From positions 177,605,173-177,669,172 of the forward strand of contig NC_133769.1 in the NCBI RefSeq assembly GCF_003597395.2: a stretch of DNA of 64,000 nt. Reading direction: 5' to 3'. Shown piece after piece: positions 23,736 to 35,325 of the stretch; position 1 is the stretch's first letter; each line of letters starts with the position of its first letter. Below the pieces are notes generated by a model that did not search any database, was not told where the DNA came from, and saw nothing but the letters and a program-made list of their open reading frames with translations. The stretch comes from Chelonoidis abingdonii (taxonomy: Eukaryota; Chordata; Testudines; Testudinidae). The translations under genes and the position numbers were made by a program.

Positions 23736-26199
23736 AAAAAAATTATTAAATTCCCCATAAAATTATCCATAAAGTAATAAATAGTTTAAAAAAAATAAGG
23801 TAGTGTCTAGTTAAAATATTCAGCACTTATTTATCAAAGATTCGCAAGAGGACCCAGGCTTTCAGAACATTCTTGATACTGGAAAAATTTAGTCTGTCCA
23901 TCGGAAATCTGTTTCAAAGGAGCATAAGGAGTGATTATTTGGAAACGATGCTTTCATGGCACTTGTGTGAAAATGATGCTAAAACCCCCAAATAGGTAAA
24001 AAAGCCTAGCTTCCCTTCACAATACCAAGGTTAAAAAGAACTTCAATTATTTTAGGCGACAACATTTTGTTCTTCCAAATGCTCAGAAAAGGAGACAGAG
24101 TGACAATCCTGAGACTGAAAGCCCTCTTTTAATGCACAGAAATGTTCCAAAGCAGGTAGTGACTGTGCAGACATCCATATGTGTTAATCATCTTCAGGGT
24201 GAACAATTTATGGGGGAAGAGGGGTTAGTAGGAGGGTAGTTAAGTCTTCACATAGATTCAGTCCTTGACATCTGTGCGCACAGAACCAATTAATGATAGC
24301 AACAGTGCAGACATGTCCACTGGGAACTGGGCTGAAAGTACCAACCCAGGTAATATATACTGTTAAAAGGGCATCAGACTTTAGTGACTATAAGCCTGGG
24401 CTGGTGAGGCTAGTTTCTTCTAGGTAAGCATGAGGAATTTGTAGGAAAATTAAGGCTAGATGGGAGAGAGATTTGGATGAAACAGTATACAAGAGATGAA
24501 TGGGGAGTAACATCCTGAATAGATATTTGAGCAAATAACAATACTCTACAGAACAAAATCCCCACTTTAAAAAATGTTAACAGAAAATACTACATGTGGC
24601 ACATGAGCAGCTGCATTAAACTAGAAATTTAGATTTACAAAATGTGGGGCTGCAAGACCTGCTTTCTGATGTGGGGATAGCGAGTAATGCGGGGGTACTT
24701 GAGAGAGGGATAGTGAGTAATCCAGAACTTCCTTGATCCGATGACAGAACTTTTGGAAGCCAGGCTGCAGGTCTGGTATTTGCATTTGTCACAAGTGCAC
24801 CAGATTGGTTCAGCTGGATAAAAGTTACGATGTTGCCCTGACAAGATGATGACTATAAAGGGAGCATGATGCCACACCAGGTAAGAGCAGGATACCATGA
24901 GCAAGAGACTAACTGAAAGAACTTGACACATGCATGTTCATCCCCCAGCAAGTACAAAATCAGACGCTTTCCTAAATAATTATTAAATATTTGCATGATA
25001 GTGCTGCCATGAGGTTCTAATGAGGACTGGATCTCCATTATGCTAGACACTGTACAAACACATCAGAAGATATGGTCTGAAACTGGAATTTATTAGCCTG
25101 GTGATCGTAATCAACTTCATATTAGAGCATTTTTTCAAGTGGTTTGTAATGAAAACTTTTTTGATGATAACCCACATAGGTTCCAGCATGGGTGGTAGGT
25201 GACAACTAGGGATGTGGTGTGAAACTCATAGTGAAGAAAATGGAAGCTGCACAACCAACTGACAGTACGATCCGATTCTATATGTTTGCTCTGTTAAGAC
25301 AAGAGATTGCCTGTTAGGGAGTGGTTGCTTGTATAGGATTGAAGTCATTATTCAGTGAATGACTATCAAGGTATGTTAGCAACATTTTGAAAAGGAGAAG
25401 TCACTTTTGACCTTCTTTATGACTCTCTAAAAATACCTTTCATGAAGGTGAGCTCACTGAAATCCGAACCTTTGCTCTTCATTGTTGCTGACTGTTTTAA
25501 CCTGCTGCCTCCTGTGTGCCGCTGCCTGATAGTGTTGCAGCATCAGAGGGGCTGGACTAATATATTGCTGGGAGGATCAGAGGAAGCAGCCAAGAATCTA
25601 GAACCTCCAACTGAGACAGTCGATGAAAGTCAGAGAAAATGAGGTGCTAATTTTATCAAGCCTTAATTCCACAAAAATGCTTAATCACTGCATCCCTCTG
25701 GGTTTATTAATATCTTAAATTGAAACTATCCTGACCTTTTTCAAAGAACGTTAGTTCTCCAAATTTACAAGTTTTACTTTCACTGTTTAGGCATATATAT
25801 TGCTCATTGTATGTATAATAATTAGACTTATGCTCTGATACATATTGATTTGTCTCTGACCTTGCTGCTGAACACAAGTGAAGGACTGAAATCTCTCATG
25901 GGTTCCATTCTTGGGGTACAGTATTAAGTGTAAAAACATTCAGATATTTCCATCCTCATTCCCAAAATAAATGTTTTCTAAACCTCCAACGCTCCTTTTC
26001 TCTCACCATAGGTGGGAACAATGAAGTCTTACACTCTTCTGACCTTGCAGCCACTATGTTTGTTTTTAAGTTGTACAAGTAAAGCAATGCTGCTAACACT
26101 GAAGGGAGAGTTTGCAGTACTGCCAACTTCAAGCATTCAAATATCACTAGTAGTGATCATGAGATTGTTTAGTTTAAAAACTAGATTTAGAAAACCAAA
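23736..26199. other. Intergenic, no gene seen
   Basis: AT-rich with no recognisable gene. The 98-codon minus-strand frame at 24931-24635 and the 66-codon plus-strand frame at 25442-25642 show no known motif. Confidence 0.5.
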
Positions 26200-27035
26200 C
26201 AGGTAGGTTAGGATTAAAATTCAAAATGATCTGGACAAACTGGAGAAACAGTCTGAAGTAAATAGGATGAAATTCAATAAGGACAAATGCAAAGAACGCC
26301 TTTTAGGAGAGAAGATCAGTTGCACACATACAAAATGGGAAATGAGCACCTAGGAAGGAGTACTGCGGAACGGGATCTGATGATCATAGTGGATCACAAG
26401 CTAAATATGAGTCAATGGTGTAACACTGCTGCAAAAAACCCAAAGATTCTGGAATGAATTAGAAGAAGTGTTGTAAGCAAGACAGGAGAAATAATACTTC
26501 TGCTCTTCTCTGTGCTGATTAGGCCTCAAATGGAGTATTGTGTCCAGTTCTGAAGTGCCACATTTCAGGAAAGATGTGGACACATTGGAGAGGGTCCAGA
26601 GAAAAGTAACAAAAATGATAAGGGTCTAGAAAACATGACCTCCGCGGGAAGATTTTAAAAATTGAGTTTGTTTAGTCTGGAAAAGAGAAGACTGATAGGA
26701 GACATGATCACAGTTTTCAAGTACATAAAAGGTCATAACAAAGAGGAGGGAGAAAAATTGTTCTTCTTAACCTCTGAGGATAGGACAAGAAGCAATGGGC
26801 TTAAATTGCAGCAAGGAAGGTTTAGGTTGGACATTAGGAAAAAGTTCCTAACTGTCAGGGTGGTTAAGCACTGGAATAAATTGCCTGGGGAGGTTGTGGA
26901 ATCTCTGTCATTGGAGATTAAGAGCAGGTTTGACAAACACCTGTCAGGGATGGTCTAGACACTTAGTCCTGCCATGAGCTCAGGGGACTGGACTAGATCT
27001 TTCGAAGTCCCTTCCAGTCCTACAAGTCTATGATT
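26200..27035 (+). mobile_element. 5'-truncated CR1 LINE, 3' end
   Basis: CR1 is a non-LTR retrotransposon that inserts by target-primed reverse transcription, usually 5'-truncated. Here 'DLDKLEKQSEVNRMKFNKDKC' (near 26228-26290) is the block after the RT core. Then a 98-codon open stretch (26662-26958) reads MSLFSLEKRRLIGDM, VFKYIKG, RFRLDIRKKFLTVRVVKHWN and KLPGEVVES, the standard CR1 ORF2 C-terminus. The 3' UTR ends 'ggactggactagatctttcg' through 'cctacaagtctatgat', the CR1 tail with its short repeat. Stops and frameshifts disable the upstream part. Confidence 0.88.
26662..26958 (+). pseudogene. CR1 ORF2 C-terminal fragment
   Basis: A 98-codon open remnant of the reverse-transcriptase protein, starting MSLFSLEKRRLIGDMITVFK. 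It lacks the endonuclease and all RT catalytic motifs, so it has no enzymatic function. It is part of the LINE at 26200-27035. Confidence 0.8.
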
Positions 27036-27384
27036 TTTTTTCTTTGCCTTCTGTTTTTTGAGCCTTTAAAGAACACTTAGGTCATGTTTTCATGTTTCTC
27101 TACAACCATGGGGCTAGAAATTTACCTTTTCTTAAAAAATGTAAGCTGAGATTTTTCCTATAATCAAATACCTCCAGGAGCTGGGGCTTCGAAAATTCAT
27201 GATAAAATAACAAATGCTGGCACCACTGGACTCGTACTAAAGGAAAATACACTGCTTTGTCCTGCCTGTAACCAAAAGGAGACTTCAGAAGGTTTGAATA
27301 ATCTTCTTATAAACATCCAAATTCTTGAATACTTACTCAACCCAAATTTCTCCCCTTCTTGAAGTTCATCCACTCCACATTGAA

Positions 27385-27505
27385 AGCGACAGAGTCCTGT
27401 GGCACCTTATAGACTAACAGATGTATTAGTCTATAAGGTGCCACAGCACTTAGTCTGGATCCATAAAAAGCGACAAACATGGCTACCCCTCTGGTACTTG
27501 ACCCC
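27385..27505. repeat. Short copy of the palindromic interspersed element
   Basis: 'gtggcaccttatagactaac' at about 27400 is mirrored by 'agtctataaggtgccaca' at about 27428-27445, followed by 'acatggctacccctctggta'. The inner arms seen at 55.9 kb are deleted here. Confidence 0.75.
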
Positions 27506-27629
27506 ACATTTAAAAGTAACAATAACTTAGATCCTTTGATGTCAAATTGAATATTTAACCTTCAGATATGTAAGAAGCCTTTTAGAAAATAACTACTGTT
27601 TAACAGGAAGTTCTGAAAAATGACATTTA

Positions 27630-27926
27630 GGGCTTGTCTACATTACCCGCTGGATCAATGGGCAGCAATCGATCCAGCAGGGGTCGATTAATCATGTCTA
27701 ACATAGACGTGATAAATCAACCGCCGAGCGCTCTCCCATCGACTCTGGTACTCCACTGGAGAGGCGCAGGCGTCGTCGACAGGGGAGCGTCAGCAGTCAA
27801 CTCACTGCAATGAAGACACAACGGTGAGTAGATCTAAGTACGTTGACTTCAGCTACATTATTCACGTAGCTGAAGTTGCGTAACTTAGATCAATTCCCCA
27901 CCACCACCACCAGCGTAGACCAGACC
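27630..27926. mobile_element. Harbinger-type MITE with TTA target duplication
   Basis: It starts 'gggcttgtctac' and ends 'gtagaccagacc'. TTA lies immediately on both sides (27627-27629 and 27927-27929), the 3-bp target duplication typical of PIF/Harbinger. There is no coding sequence. The internal palindrome 'gacttcagctac...gtagctgaagtt' lies near 27845-27885. It is the same family as 4455-4749. Mobilisation in trans by a Harbinger transposase is inferred from the ends. Confidence 0.85.
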
Positions 27927-29319
27927 TTAGAAACATTGCTGTATTTATCTTTCATAGTATATTCTTTTCTAGGGATTGTTCGGGCTAAGTGAAGCTGCAA
28001 TGGCAAAAGCAACTTAAAAATCACCTCTTTTCTATTTTTCTTAAGAATTAGGAGACCTACCATGGTGACTTACAAAGTTCCCCCATTGAGGACAAGGCAT
28101 ATTAATCTATATACAGTATATTCAAGTTAAGAAGAGGAAACAATAGTATCATATTGGTATATATGTTTCAAAGATGTCTATTTGTACATTTGGTACCCAA
28201 GTAATTGGCTGTATGCCCTATGCTAAGGTTTTTAACTTATCCCCAAGACATGGTGAACCAGTAAGGGTCAGAAAGTTTCACTAATATGCCACTTGAAGAA
28301 AAGCCTTGGATTTTTTTTTTTTTTTTAAATAAAGATTTAAAACTGGCTGGGGGCTATAATGGAGTGCGAAGAGGAAGTTTGTCAAAGCATTTTTTTAAAA
28401 AAAGATTTACAAATATGTATATCAAACATTAGCTTATAATTTGAAATGTCACAAGTTATTCATCTCCAGAAAGAGGGGCTTATAATAAACACCATGTGCT
28501 CTAGCTAGTCCCTAGTGCAAGCAGTCACAACACATCACCTCAGTGCTCTAAAATCTTTGCTTCCATCATCAGGGGTTCATGTATAAATAGGTTAACAATG
28601 GCATCAAAATAACAGAAGAGAAGACTTTATAGCAGAATTTACTTTATATATGTTGTACGGGTTCTTTAGGTCAAAACTAAACAAACACCTTGTTCTGTTA
28701 AATCTCTTATTACAAAAATACACTATTCTAAGGTAATAGCATAAAACAGCAGTATTTCTACTGTAAGCTGTTGGACTTAGAAAAATTGTTCTAGAATACC
28801 TTGTTTTATATTTTTTAAATAAGGCAAAATAGGGACTCCATTCCTCAGTCTTTATATGAGCAAAACTGCCATGGGATTCAAGAGGTTTTTCCATGGTCCC
28901 CAATCATCACAGTATCTCAGCATTTCAGTAAAGCTAATGAATTTATTCTCTTCAAGGTAGATAAGTACTATTCTGATTTCACAGCTGGGGAACCAATGAA
29001 CACAAATTTACAGGGAAAGCATCAAAGAGATTACTCTTTGCCAGCTCTTCGGAGCTTTGGGCATTCAAAAGAAGGGGGTATTTTCAAAATAGATTGCAGG
29101 CAGCCCATGTTTTTTGGAAATATGCTCTCATTTCTGGCTGCCAAAGGTCTCTGGGTGCCTAGGTGGAGCTGAGTGCCCCACAGTGGAATACATTTACCTA
29201 AAAAATTGGGCAATGGGGAAAATGCATTTCTTTCTACCCTCCCCCCGCCCCCGACACTCATTCTTTCCTGCCACCAGCTAAAAGGTTCCTATACCACAGG
29301 CTATTTTCTCCTCACTTCC

Positions 29320-29322
<3 letters not shown>
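27927..29322. other. Intergenic, no gene seen
   Basis: AT-rich. A T-run lies near 28311-28326. The 99-codon minus-strand frame at 28903-28604 has no recognisable content. Confidence 0.5.

Positions 29323-29350
<28 letters not shown>
29323..29350. repeat. A28 homopolymer
   Basis: Twenty-eight uninterrupted A residues, with no identifiable retroposed body upstream. Confidence 0.9.
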
Positions 29351-29351
<1 letters not shown>

Positions 29352-29364
29352 ACATTACTTACTT

Positions 29365-30460
29365 TGGCTTCCTTTCATCTCTCCTCATACGCTGTCATCT
29401 TGGATCAGCTCCCATAATGTGCTGCAGCAGCTTTTGGAAAACATACCAAGTTTCCATCCTCCTCTCTTCCCCCTTCAGACTTCATGACTCTCCCCATATT
29501 ACTCTGCCTTCCACAAAACCCTAGTGTCTCCTCCAAGACCTCTCTGTAGACTCTCCTCCCCACAAATTCCAGTCTGTTCTCTACCCCTCCCCCACTTTCT
29601 CCTTTCCCAAACTCATCTTTCTCTGTTGCCTCTAAATCCCCCATTCTGTCTCTAAAGATCCCCAGTCCCTCCTCCCCAAGTCCACTCCACTGCCATCTCT
29701 TTTCCCTCCGCAAACTTCCTCCACCTTCTCCCCCTCCCCAAATTCCCCAGCCTCTCTTCCCAGGCACCTCCTTCTTCATAATACCTCTATTCCCTTCACT
29801 TTCTTCTATTGCACTCATCCCCATGGTGCTTCTCCTTCCTCCCAAATCCCTCCACTTGCTCCTCCCCAAACCTATCTCATTCCTCTTCACCCTCCCCTTG
29901 CACCCTCAATTTCTTCTACTTCTCTCAATAACCCCTCTCCTCAATTCCTCCAGTCTCTGCTCCCTCATCCCAAAGCTCCTTCCAGTCCCTGGCCCCACAT
30001 CTCCCTTGGCACCTATTTACTACTCCTTGATTCACTCCCTCTGGAATCCCCTTTCTCCCTTATTGCTGATGTCCCCCATTTCCTCCCGTGTTACCCTTTC
30101 CCTCTGTCATGCCCCTTCAAGGTCAACAATCTGCCCAGCCTGGTGTCCCCATTACTCCTGTCCTCCAAATATTCCCAGCAAGTATCCTGGGCATCAGTGC
30201 CAACTCACTGCCATCCTACCCCGTAGGTCTATTCGCTTATCCCAGCCCCCACCCCCAGGCTCCCTTAGAATTCCCCCTCTCCCACTCTCCTCTGGAGCCC
30301 TTACTTCCCTCCCACTCTCCCCGAGTCCCCCTGCCATCCACTCTACTTCGCTGAGGCCCACCTGCATCTCCCTCGCTCTGGGCAGCCAACTTCCCCCTTG
30401 CTGGTCTCCCTCTGCTACTCCTCACTCTGCAGATGTTATCTTCCATGATCTGTCAACCCC
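29365..30460. repeat. 1.1 kb polypyrimidine-biased tract
   Basis: The plus strand is overwhelmingly C and T for about 1.1 kb, with many 'cctcc', 'ctccc' and 'ccttc' runs but no fixed repeat unit. The long frames here (217 codons plus strand at 29823-30476, 161 codons minus strand at 29890-29405) consist of Pro/Ser/Leu or Gly/Glu/Arg and follow directly from this composition. Confidence 0.75.
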
Positions 30461-30509
30461 TGATGTCTGCCTTTAAAGAGCAAATGGGGGAAGAGGAGGG
30501 AGTCACTGC

Positions 30510-30720
30510 TCCCCCATGCGTTAGCCAGGAGCTGCTCATCCTCTGGCCTTCTGCAGAGCAGGAAGGGGAGGGGCCCAGGCAAGAAAACAGTCACTGCTGT
30601 GGCGTCTTGCCTGTCCAGCAGAGGGACAGAGTAGCCCCTACTGGCAGGGGGTCTAGCTGCAGCTATATCTTTCCTATTGAGCCTAACTAAACAGGAGAGT
30701 GAAGGTGGCAAGGAAGGGGG
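30510..30720. repeat. Rearranged repeat shared with 19.99-20.19 kb (copy 2)
   Basis: It holds 'ctctggccttctgcagagca' near 30540 in direct orientation and 'gagcctaactaaacaggaga' near 30678, the reverse complement of the block at about 20050. Confidence 0.75.
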
Positions 30721-31747
30721 ATAGGGCCTACGCTGAGCATGGTTACACAAAGCAGTCTCAGATTCTTTTTTCCTCAGCTTTGCCTTCTCTCTTTCCTCCC
30801 CTCCACAGACAGACAAAAATAGGGAGTGGGAAGAAGACAAAGCCATACGCATCCCCCCACACCTGAAAGTCAGAGGAGTTGCCCCTTATGACAACACCCA
30901 AGGGGATCAGCCTTGGAATTTTCAAAACTCCGGTCCCCCAGTCAGTCAGCGTCGGTCTCCCTAATTCTAAGCATCACAGTTTCCACATCCAAAGGGAATT
31001 AAGATACTTCAATAATCCCTGCATATGGTGGATGCCTGTTGCCTACTAGCAGAGCAGAAATACTTTATCAGCACCTGAACCGGTAGAAAAGCTTCAGACG
31101 TACATGGAGAATAGCAAAGACATTATGTGCTATGCAACAAAAGGGGCTGTTGCTCCCCCACCCCAAATTTTCACAGGTCTACATGCTCTATTATTCCTTC
31201 CACTCTATGTACCCCCACCCCACAACTCTGCAGGATATAATACAATCAGATATAGTGTTCTGACTCAGTGTATATGCTGACTCAGCTTTGCCCTCCACAA
31301 TCCCTCCCCCAAATTTTTCTGAAATGATACCTGTGGAGGAAGTGTCCTTACATAATCAATGCGTACAGAGTGGGTGTTTCCATGTGAGACTCTGGTTTGT
31401 CTGTGGAGCTATGAGGGCTGGACAGCACAGTGGCTCAATACCACAGAGGAGTACAAGTCTTGCTATCTTTGAAAATAACATGTCTTTCATGGTATTCAGA
31501 GGAGAACAGGTTATGACGACAAACCAGACAGCATACCTACCTTGCAACAGACCAAGGAAAGGATTTTGCTCACTTGCTAGGAGCCTAACTGCAAAGGAGC
31601 AAAATCAGGAAAAATGAATGGCAGCGATTTAAAAATAATAATCAGTGTTTTCACAGTAATGATCTAATAACTCCTCTGTGACTTATCTCTTTGTGATTAG
31701 GAGTTGCTAATCACTGTGATTGCCAATGAATACCCTGAGTATAGGTC
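30721..31747. other. Intergenic, no gene seen
   Basis: The 109-codon plus-strand frame at 31288-31617 has no recognisable motif. Confidence 0.45.
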
Positions 31748-32030
31748 AGGGCCGCCCAGAGGGGAGGGCAAGTGGGGCAATTTGCCCCAGGTCCCGCAGG
31801 GGCCCCCATGAGAGTTTTTTGGGGCCCCTGGAGCGGGGTCCTTCACTTGTTCCAGGGGCCCCAGAAAACTCTCATGGGGCCGGGGCCCCAGGAGCTTCTT
31901 CTGCTCCAGGTCTTCAGTGGTAATTCAGTGGCAGGTCCCAGAGCGGAAGGACCACCCGCTGCCAAATTACCGCTGAAGTAAGGGCCCCCCGCCGCCAAAC
32001 ACCCCAGGCCCCTGGAATCCTGGTATAGGT
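31748..32030. repeat. GC-rich repeat with internal palindrome
   Basis: The block begins 'agggccgcccagagg'. 'catgagagttttttggggcc' (31808-31827) is mirrored by 'ggccccagaaaactctcatg' (31856-31875), a stem of about 20 bp with a 28-base loop. It is non-coding and of unknown class. Confidence 0.65.
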
Positions 32031-32934
32031 GTAAGCAAAAGATGGGGGTAGGATGGGATGGAAAGATCTGAGTGCCCAGCAGTGCACAGGATTTTTTAAA
32101 ATATTAATTAAAATTTCCTGGTTGCTCAGGGCTGGACAGAAATACCTACTAGATCTATAATAGCACATGTAAACAGACAATTTACACATACTAATGAGGC
32201 ATGGACATCCTTGTGCTGAACAGTGTAAAGGTAGGCTATTTTCAGACAATAATAGACAGTGTCCAAACATGCAAGATGGTGATAGCAGTAGCTTTTGGTG
32301 CAGGCACAGGTGAGAAGGGAAATGGCAAAAAAAATAAGGGAGTTCAAAGAAATCCCAACTACAGAACCCAGAAACTGACATCTTATTACAGAAATGACCA
32401 GACTCAAGATGGAGCTGCTATGTAAGCTCTCCAGATTCCCTTCTGCCAAGAAGAAAAAGACTATGGGCTCAGGTTGTAAACTGCATAAATGTTGGGTGGC
32501 AGAATGAGGAACAGTGGCATACTTGTGAGAGTGTTTAGCCATCACAGCCATGAAAACCAAAGCATCTCTGCATAATGTGCAGTTAATCCTGGAATAGGTA
32601 TGTTTCCTATTTTTTCAGGCTGTATATCTCCCCTTGGTCCACTCAGAGCTAGGTGTTCTATCTACTGTGCCCAGTACAGATAGCAAGTCTGCCCTGGCAT
32701 AGAATTCCCGCATAATTTGGTTGCTCCCAAGTTATCAGGGCACATAGTGGCTGGAGCACTCTAAGGGGGAGGAGTAGAGGCATAGTGGAGAAGATGGACC
32801 CTCAAAGAGTAGTAGCTTCAGAAAATGCTCCAGATACTTGAAAATTAATCCTCTGAACGCCCAAATCCCACTAAATGCCATGAGCACTAAAATTGCTGTT
32901 GTGCTTAGCCAAGCTTTTCAGAATATGTTAGCCT
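32031..32934. other. Intergenic, no gene seen
   Basis: Overlapping minus-strand frames of 144-155 codons at 32560-31914 share no motif with any family I know. Confidence 0.45.
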
Positions 32935-33035
32935 AAATAACTTACCAAGATCACACAGTAAGTCTGTAGCAGAGTCAACGTCTAGATCCCAAATCCATCC
33001 AAATCCTGTCCAATGCTATAGCCACAATACCATTA
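32935..33035 (-). repeat. MIR-type CORE-SINE fragment
   Basis: 'ttaccaagatcacacagtaa' followed by 'tctgtagcagagtcaacgtc' is the reverse complement of the MIR core. Confidence 0.65.
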
Positions 33036-33414
33036 TTCAGCTCTACGGGAGTTTTATCTTCATAAATATTGCATGATTCATTTATTCTATTTAAAATATA
33101 TATGTCTGTTACTAAAATTTATGGGCACATATGAAAAATTGAACATAATATAGGACTTCTGTAACTAATTGGGCCTTTTTCATCTTAACTAGTTTTTAAG
33201 AGCAGAAGGTGCAATGCTTCTAGAATGCCAAGAACCCACAACTCTCATAGATTTCAATAGGAATTGAGGGTGTCCAGGATCATGCTCAGAGAGAAAGGAC
33301 AATTGAGATTAGAATCTGGAAAATACTGTATCGTGATGAATCAATTATTGTACAAAAAGAACATGAGACAATTTAAAACAACCAAATCTTTTAATTAGAA
33401 AGCAACAAACATGC

Positions 33415-33748
33415 AAATAGCAGGTACAGAAATTTATTTGAACCAATGTTTTTGCTCCAATGAAAGTTATTTTTAAACATTGATCCAAGCTCCCACGTTT
33501 GCAGGTTAAGGAAAATATTGCACTTTGCATCTTCTAGCACCCCTCAGACATGGCAAAACGTTTTAAAAACATTTTTGCTTATTTTACTTGCACACTCTCC
33601 CAAAGTCATGCACACAGTCGTTCAGAAACAAAATGTTGGGTTATCCAAAAGCAAAACCTTAAAATTGCACTAAAGCTCTGTAAGGAAAAATATAATTAAT
33701 GTCTTATATAAATTCCATAACGTCTAGGTGCTCGCATAGAAGATCCAA
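33415..33748 (-). other. DCAF6 3' untranslated region
   Basis: It runs from the stop codon to just past the poly(A) signal. AATAAA on the minus strand lies at 33438-33433. The cleavage point is inferred 15-20 bases further on. Confidence 0.6.
33433..33438 (-). terminator. DCAF6 poly(A) signal
   Basis: A canonical AATAAA on the gene strand, about 310 bases after the stop codon. Confidence 0.65.
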
Positions 33749-33813
33749 TTATGCTTCATCTTCATTTTCATTCTCTTGACCAGACCCTTCTGACCTGTCA
33801 CCCTCCAACCGGT
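33749..33813 (-). CDS. DCAF6: DCAF6 terminal coding exon
   Basis: The exon follows an acceptor (TGTCTTGCAG) and completes the Asp codon split from the preceding exon. It reads DRLEGDRSEGSGQENENEDEA and then TAA. This acidic tail is the end of DCAF6 in other vertebrates, with a final Ala where I recall Glu in human. DCAF6 is a WD40 receptor for CUL4-DDB1 E3 ligases and a nuclear-receptor co-activator. The tail lies outside the propeller. The stop is at 33751-33749. Confidence 0.95.
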
Positions 33814-34628
33814 CTGCAAGACACAAGGATGATTTAATAAGGACAACTTTAAAAGTAACTTTTCAGCTAACATTTACAATACAATGAATCAACCAGACAC
33901 TACCCAAAGCACAGTGGCTATGTATTATGTGCTGATGGAACCATTTGAAATGAGTAAGTAGGCTGATAGTACATACTAAATGGAAAAGTTGCAACACCAC
34001 CACAAGAGAGCAGGGACAGTAAAAGCAAAGGACTAGAAATCGTGAGCACCAATGTGATGAAGCAGGCAGCAACTCACTCATGGTCAGCACAGAAGAGATG
34101 GGTTTGAGCAGAATTTTAAAAAACAGATGGCAAGTCAATGAAGTGAGCAGCCTGTTTTAGAGAGTTGGAACTGAGAGGGTATTTTAAAAAACAGTTGTAA
34201 CCAGAAGTGTGCACTGGTCAGAAAATTGGGAAAATTGCTGTCAGTCACTGTAGGCATCAGAAAAGACATCTGTTGTGTAGCAGTTTAGAGAAAGGAAAAT
34301 TAAATGAAGAAGCACAAGGGAGGGATCATGACTGGCCACTTATACAGTGTGACTAGGCAATCATTTCTGCAATAAAACAGTATTAGTGTCAGAATATCAT
34401 TATTGAAGTGTGGAGCAGTTCTTTCCTTGGAATAGAATACACCAAGGAGCAAATAAAAAATAGATATATAAATATTTAGCATCTAAAACACACATCTAGC
34501 GACTCTTAAAAAGGAGAAAAACAAACAGTGTTTGAGAGTGGTATGTAAAATTCACTACAAAACGTTCAGCTTAAGTGACAGTGCTAGACAAGATTTATGA
34601 ATGGCATAAATAGTCTGCACAGAAGCTA

Positions 34629-34808
<180 letters not shown>

Positions 34809-35140
34809 CTATTCCTGATGCAATACAGATTGTATTTTATACAGAATCTAATACACTGTGTCCAAAAAAGCTTTACCAAGTTAAATATGACAAAAGAGAA
34901 GACCCTAGCACGTGTTATAAATTATGCTGTAGGTATACTGTATCATTAGAAAAGTCGGTCATAAGAGCAATTTTTTAATCCAGATAGTATGGTAATATTT
35001 ATAATAAAATCATCACTGTGACGTCTGAGTTCCTGACAGAGATTAAGTAGTATGGGAAATAAAGAAAAATAGTTTCCAAGATAAGATGGGAAGACAGCGA
35101 ACTGATGATGTTGCACATATGAGTAACTGCAGAGAAGACA

Positions 35141-35325
35141 AGGTTACTTACCCTGTAACTGTTGTTCTTTGAGATGTGTTGCTCATATCCATTCCATTTA
35201 GGTGTGTGCGTGCTGCGTGCACAGCCGTCAGAGAAACTTTTTACCCTAGCAACACTCGGCGGGTCGGCTGGGCGCCCCCTGGAGTGGCGCCACCACGGCG
35301 CCGCATAAATAGGCGATAGGGTGCT
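35141..35325 (+). repeat. DIRS outer terminal repeat, left (type A)
   Basis: It begins 'aggttacttaccctgtaact', then 'gtgttgctcatatccattcc', 'aactttttaccctagcaaca' and 'cccctggagtggcgccacca', and ends with a TATA-like 'gcataaatagg' near 35303. The segment from about 35163 to 35297 is the reverse complement of 42945-43078. DIRS terminal repeats are inverted and carry the promoter. Confidence 0.85.

Noticed and set aside
29405..30476. Overlapping 161- and 217-codon frames on both strands
   Set aside because: They are direct products of the C/T-rich tract, made of Pro/Ser/Leu or Gly/Glu/Arg, with no motif.
1..33400. Search for GPR161, a gene I recall beside DCAF6 in human
   Set aside because: No exon with its seven-helix sequence was seen on either strand. 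It may lie outside the window or be arranged differently.
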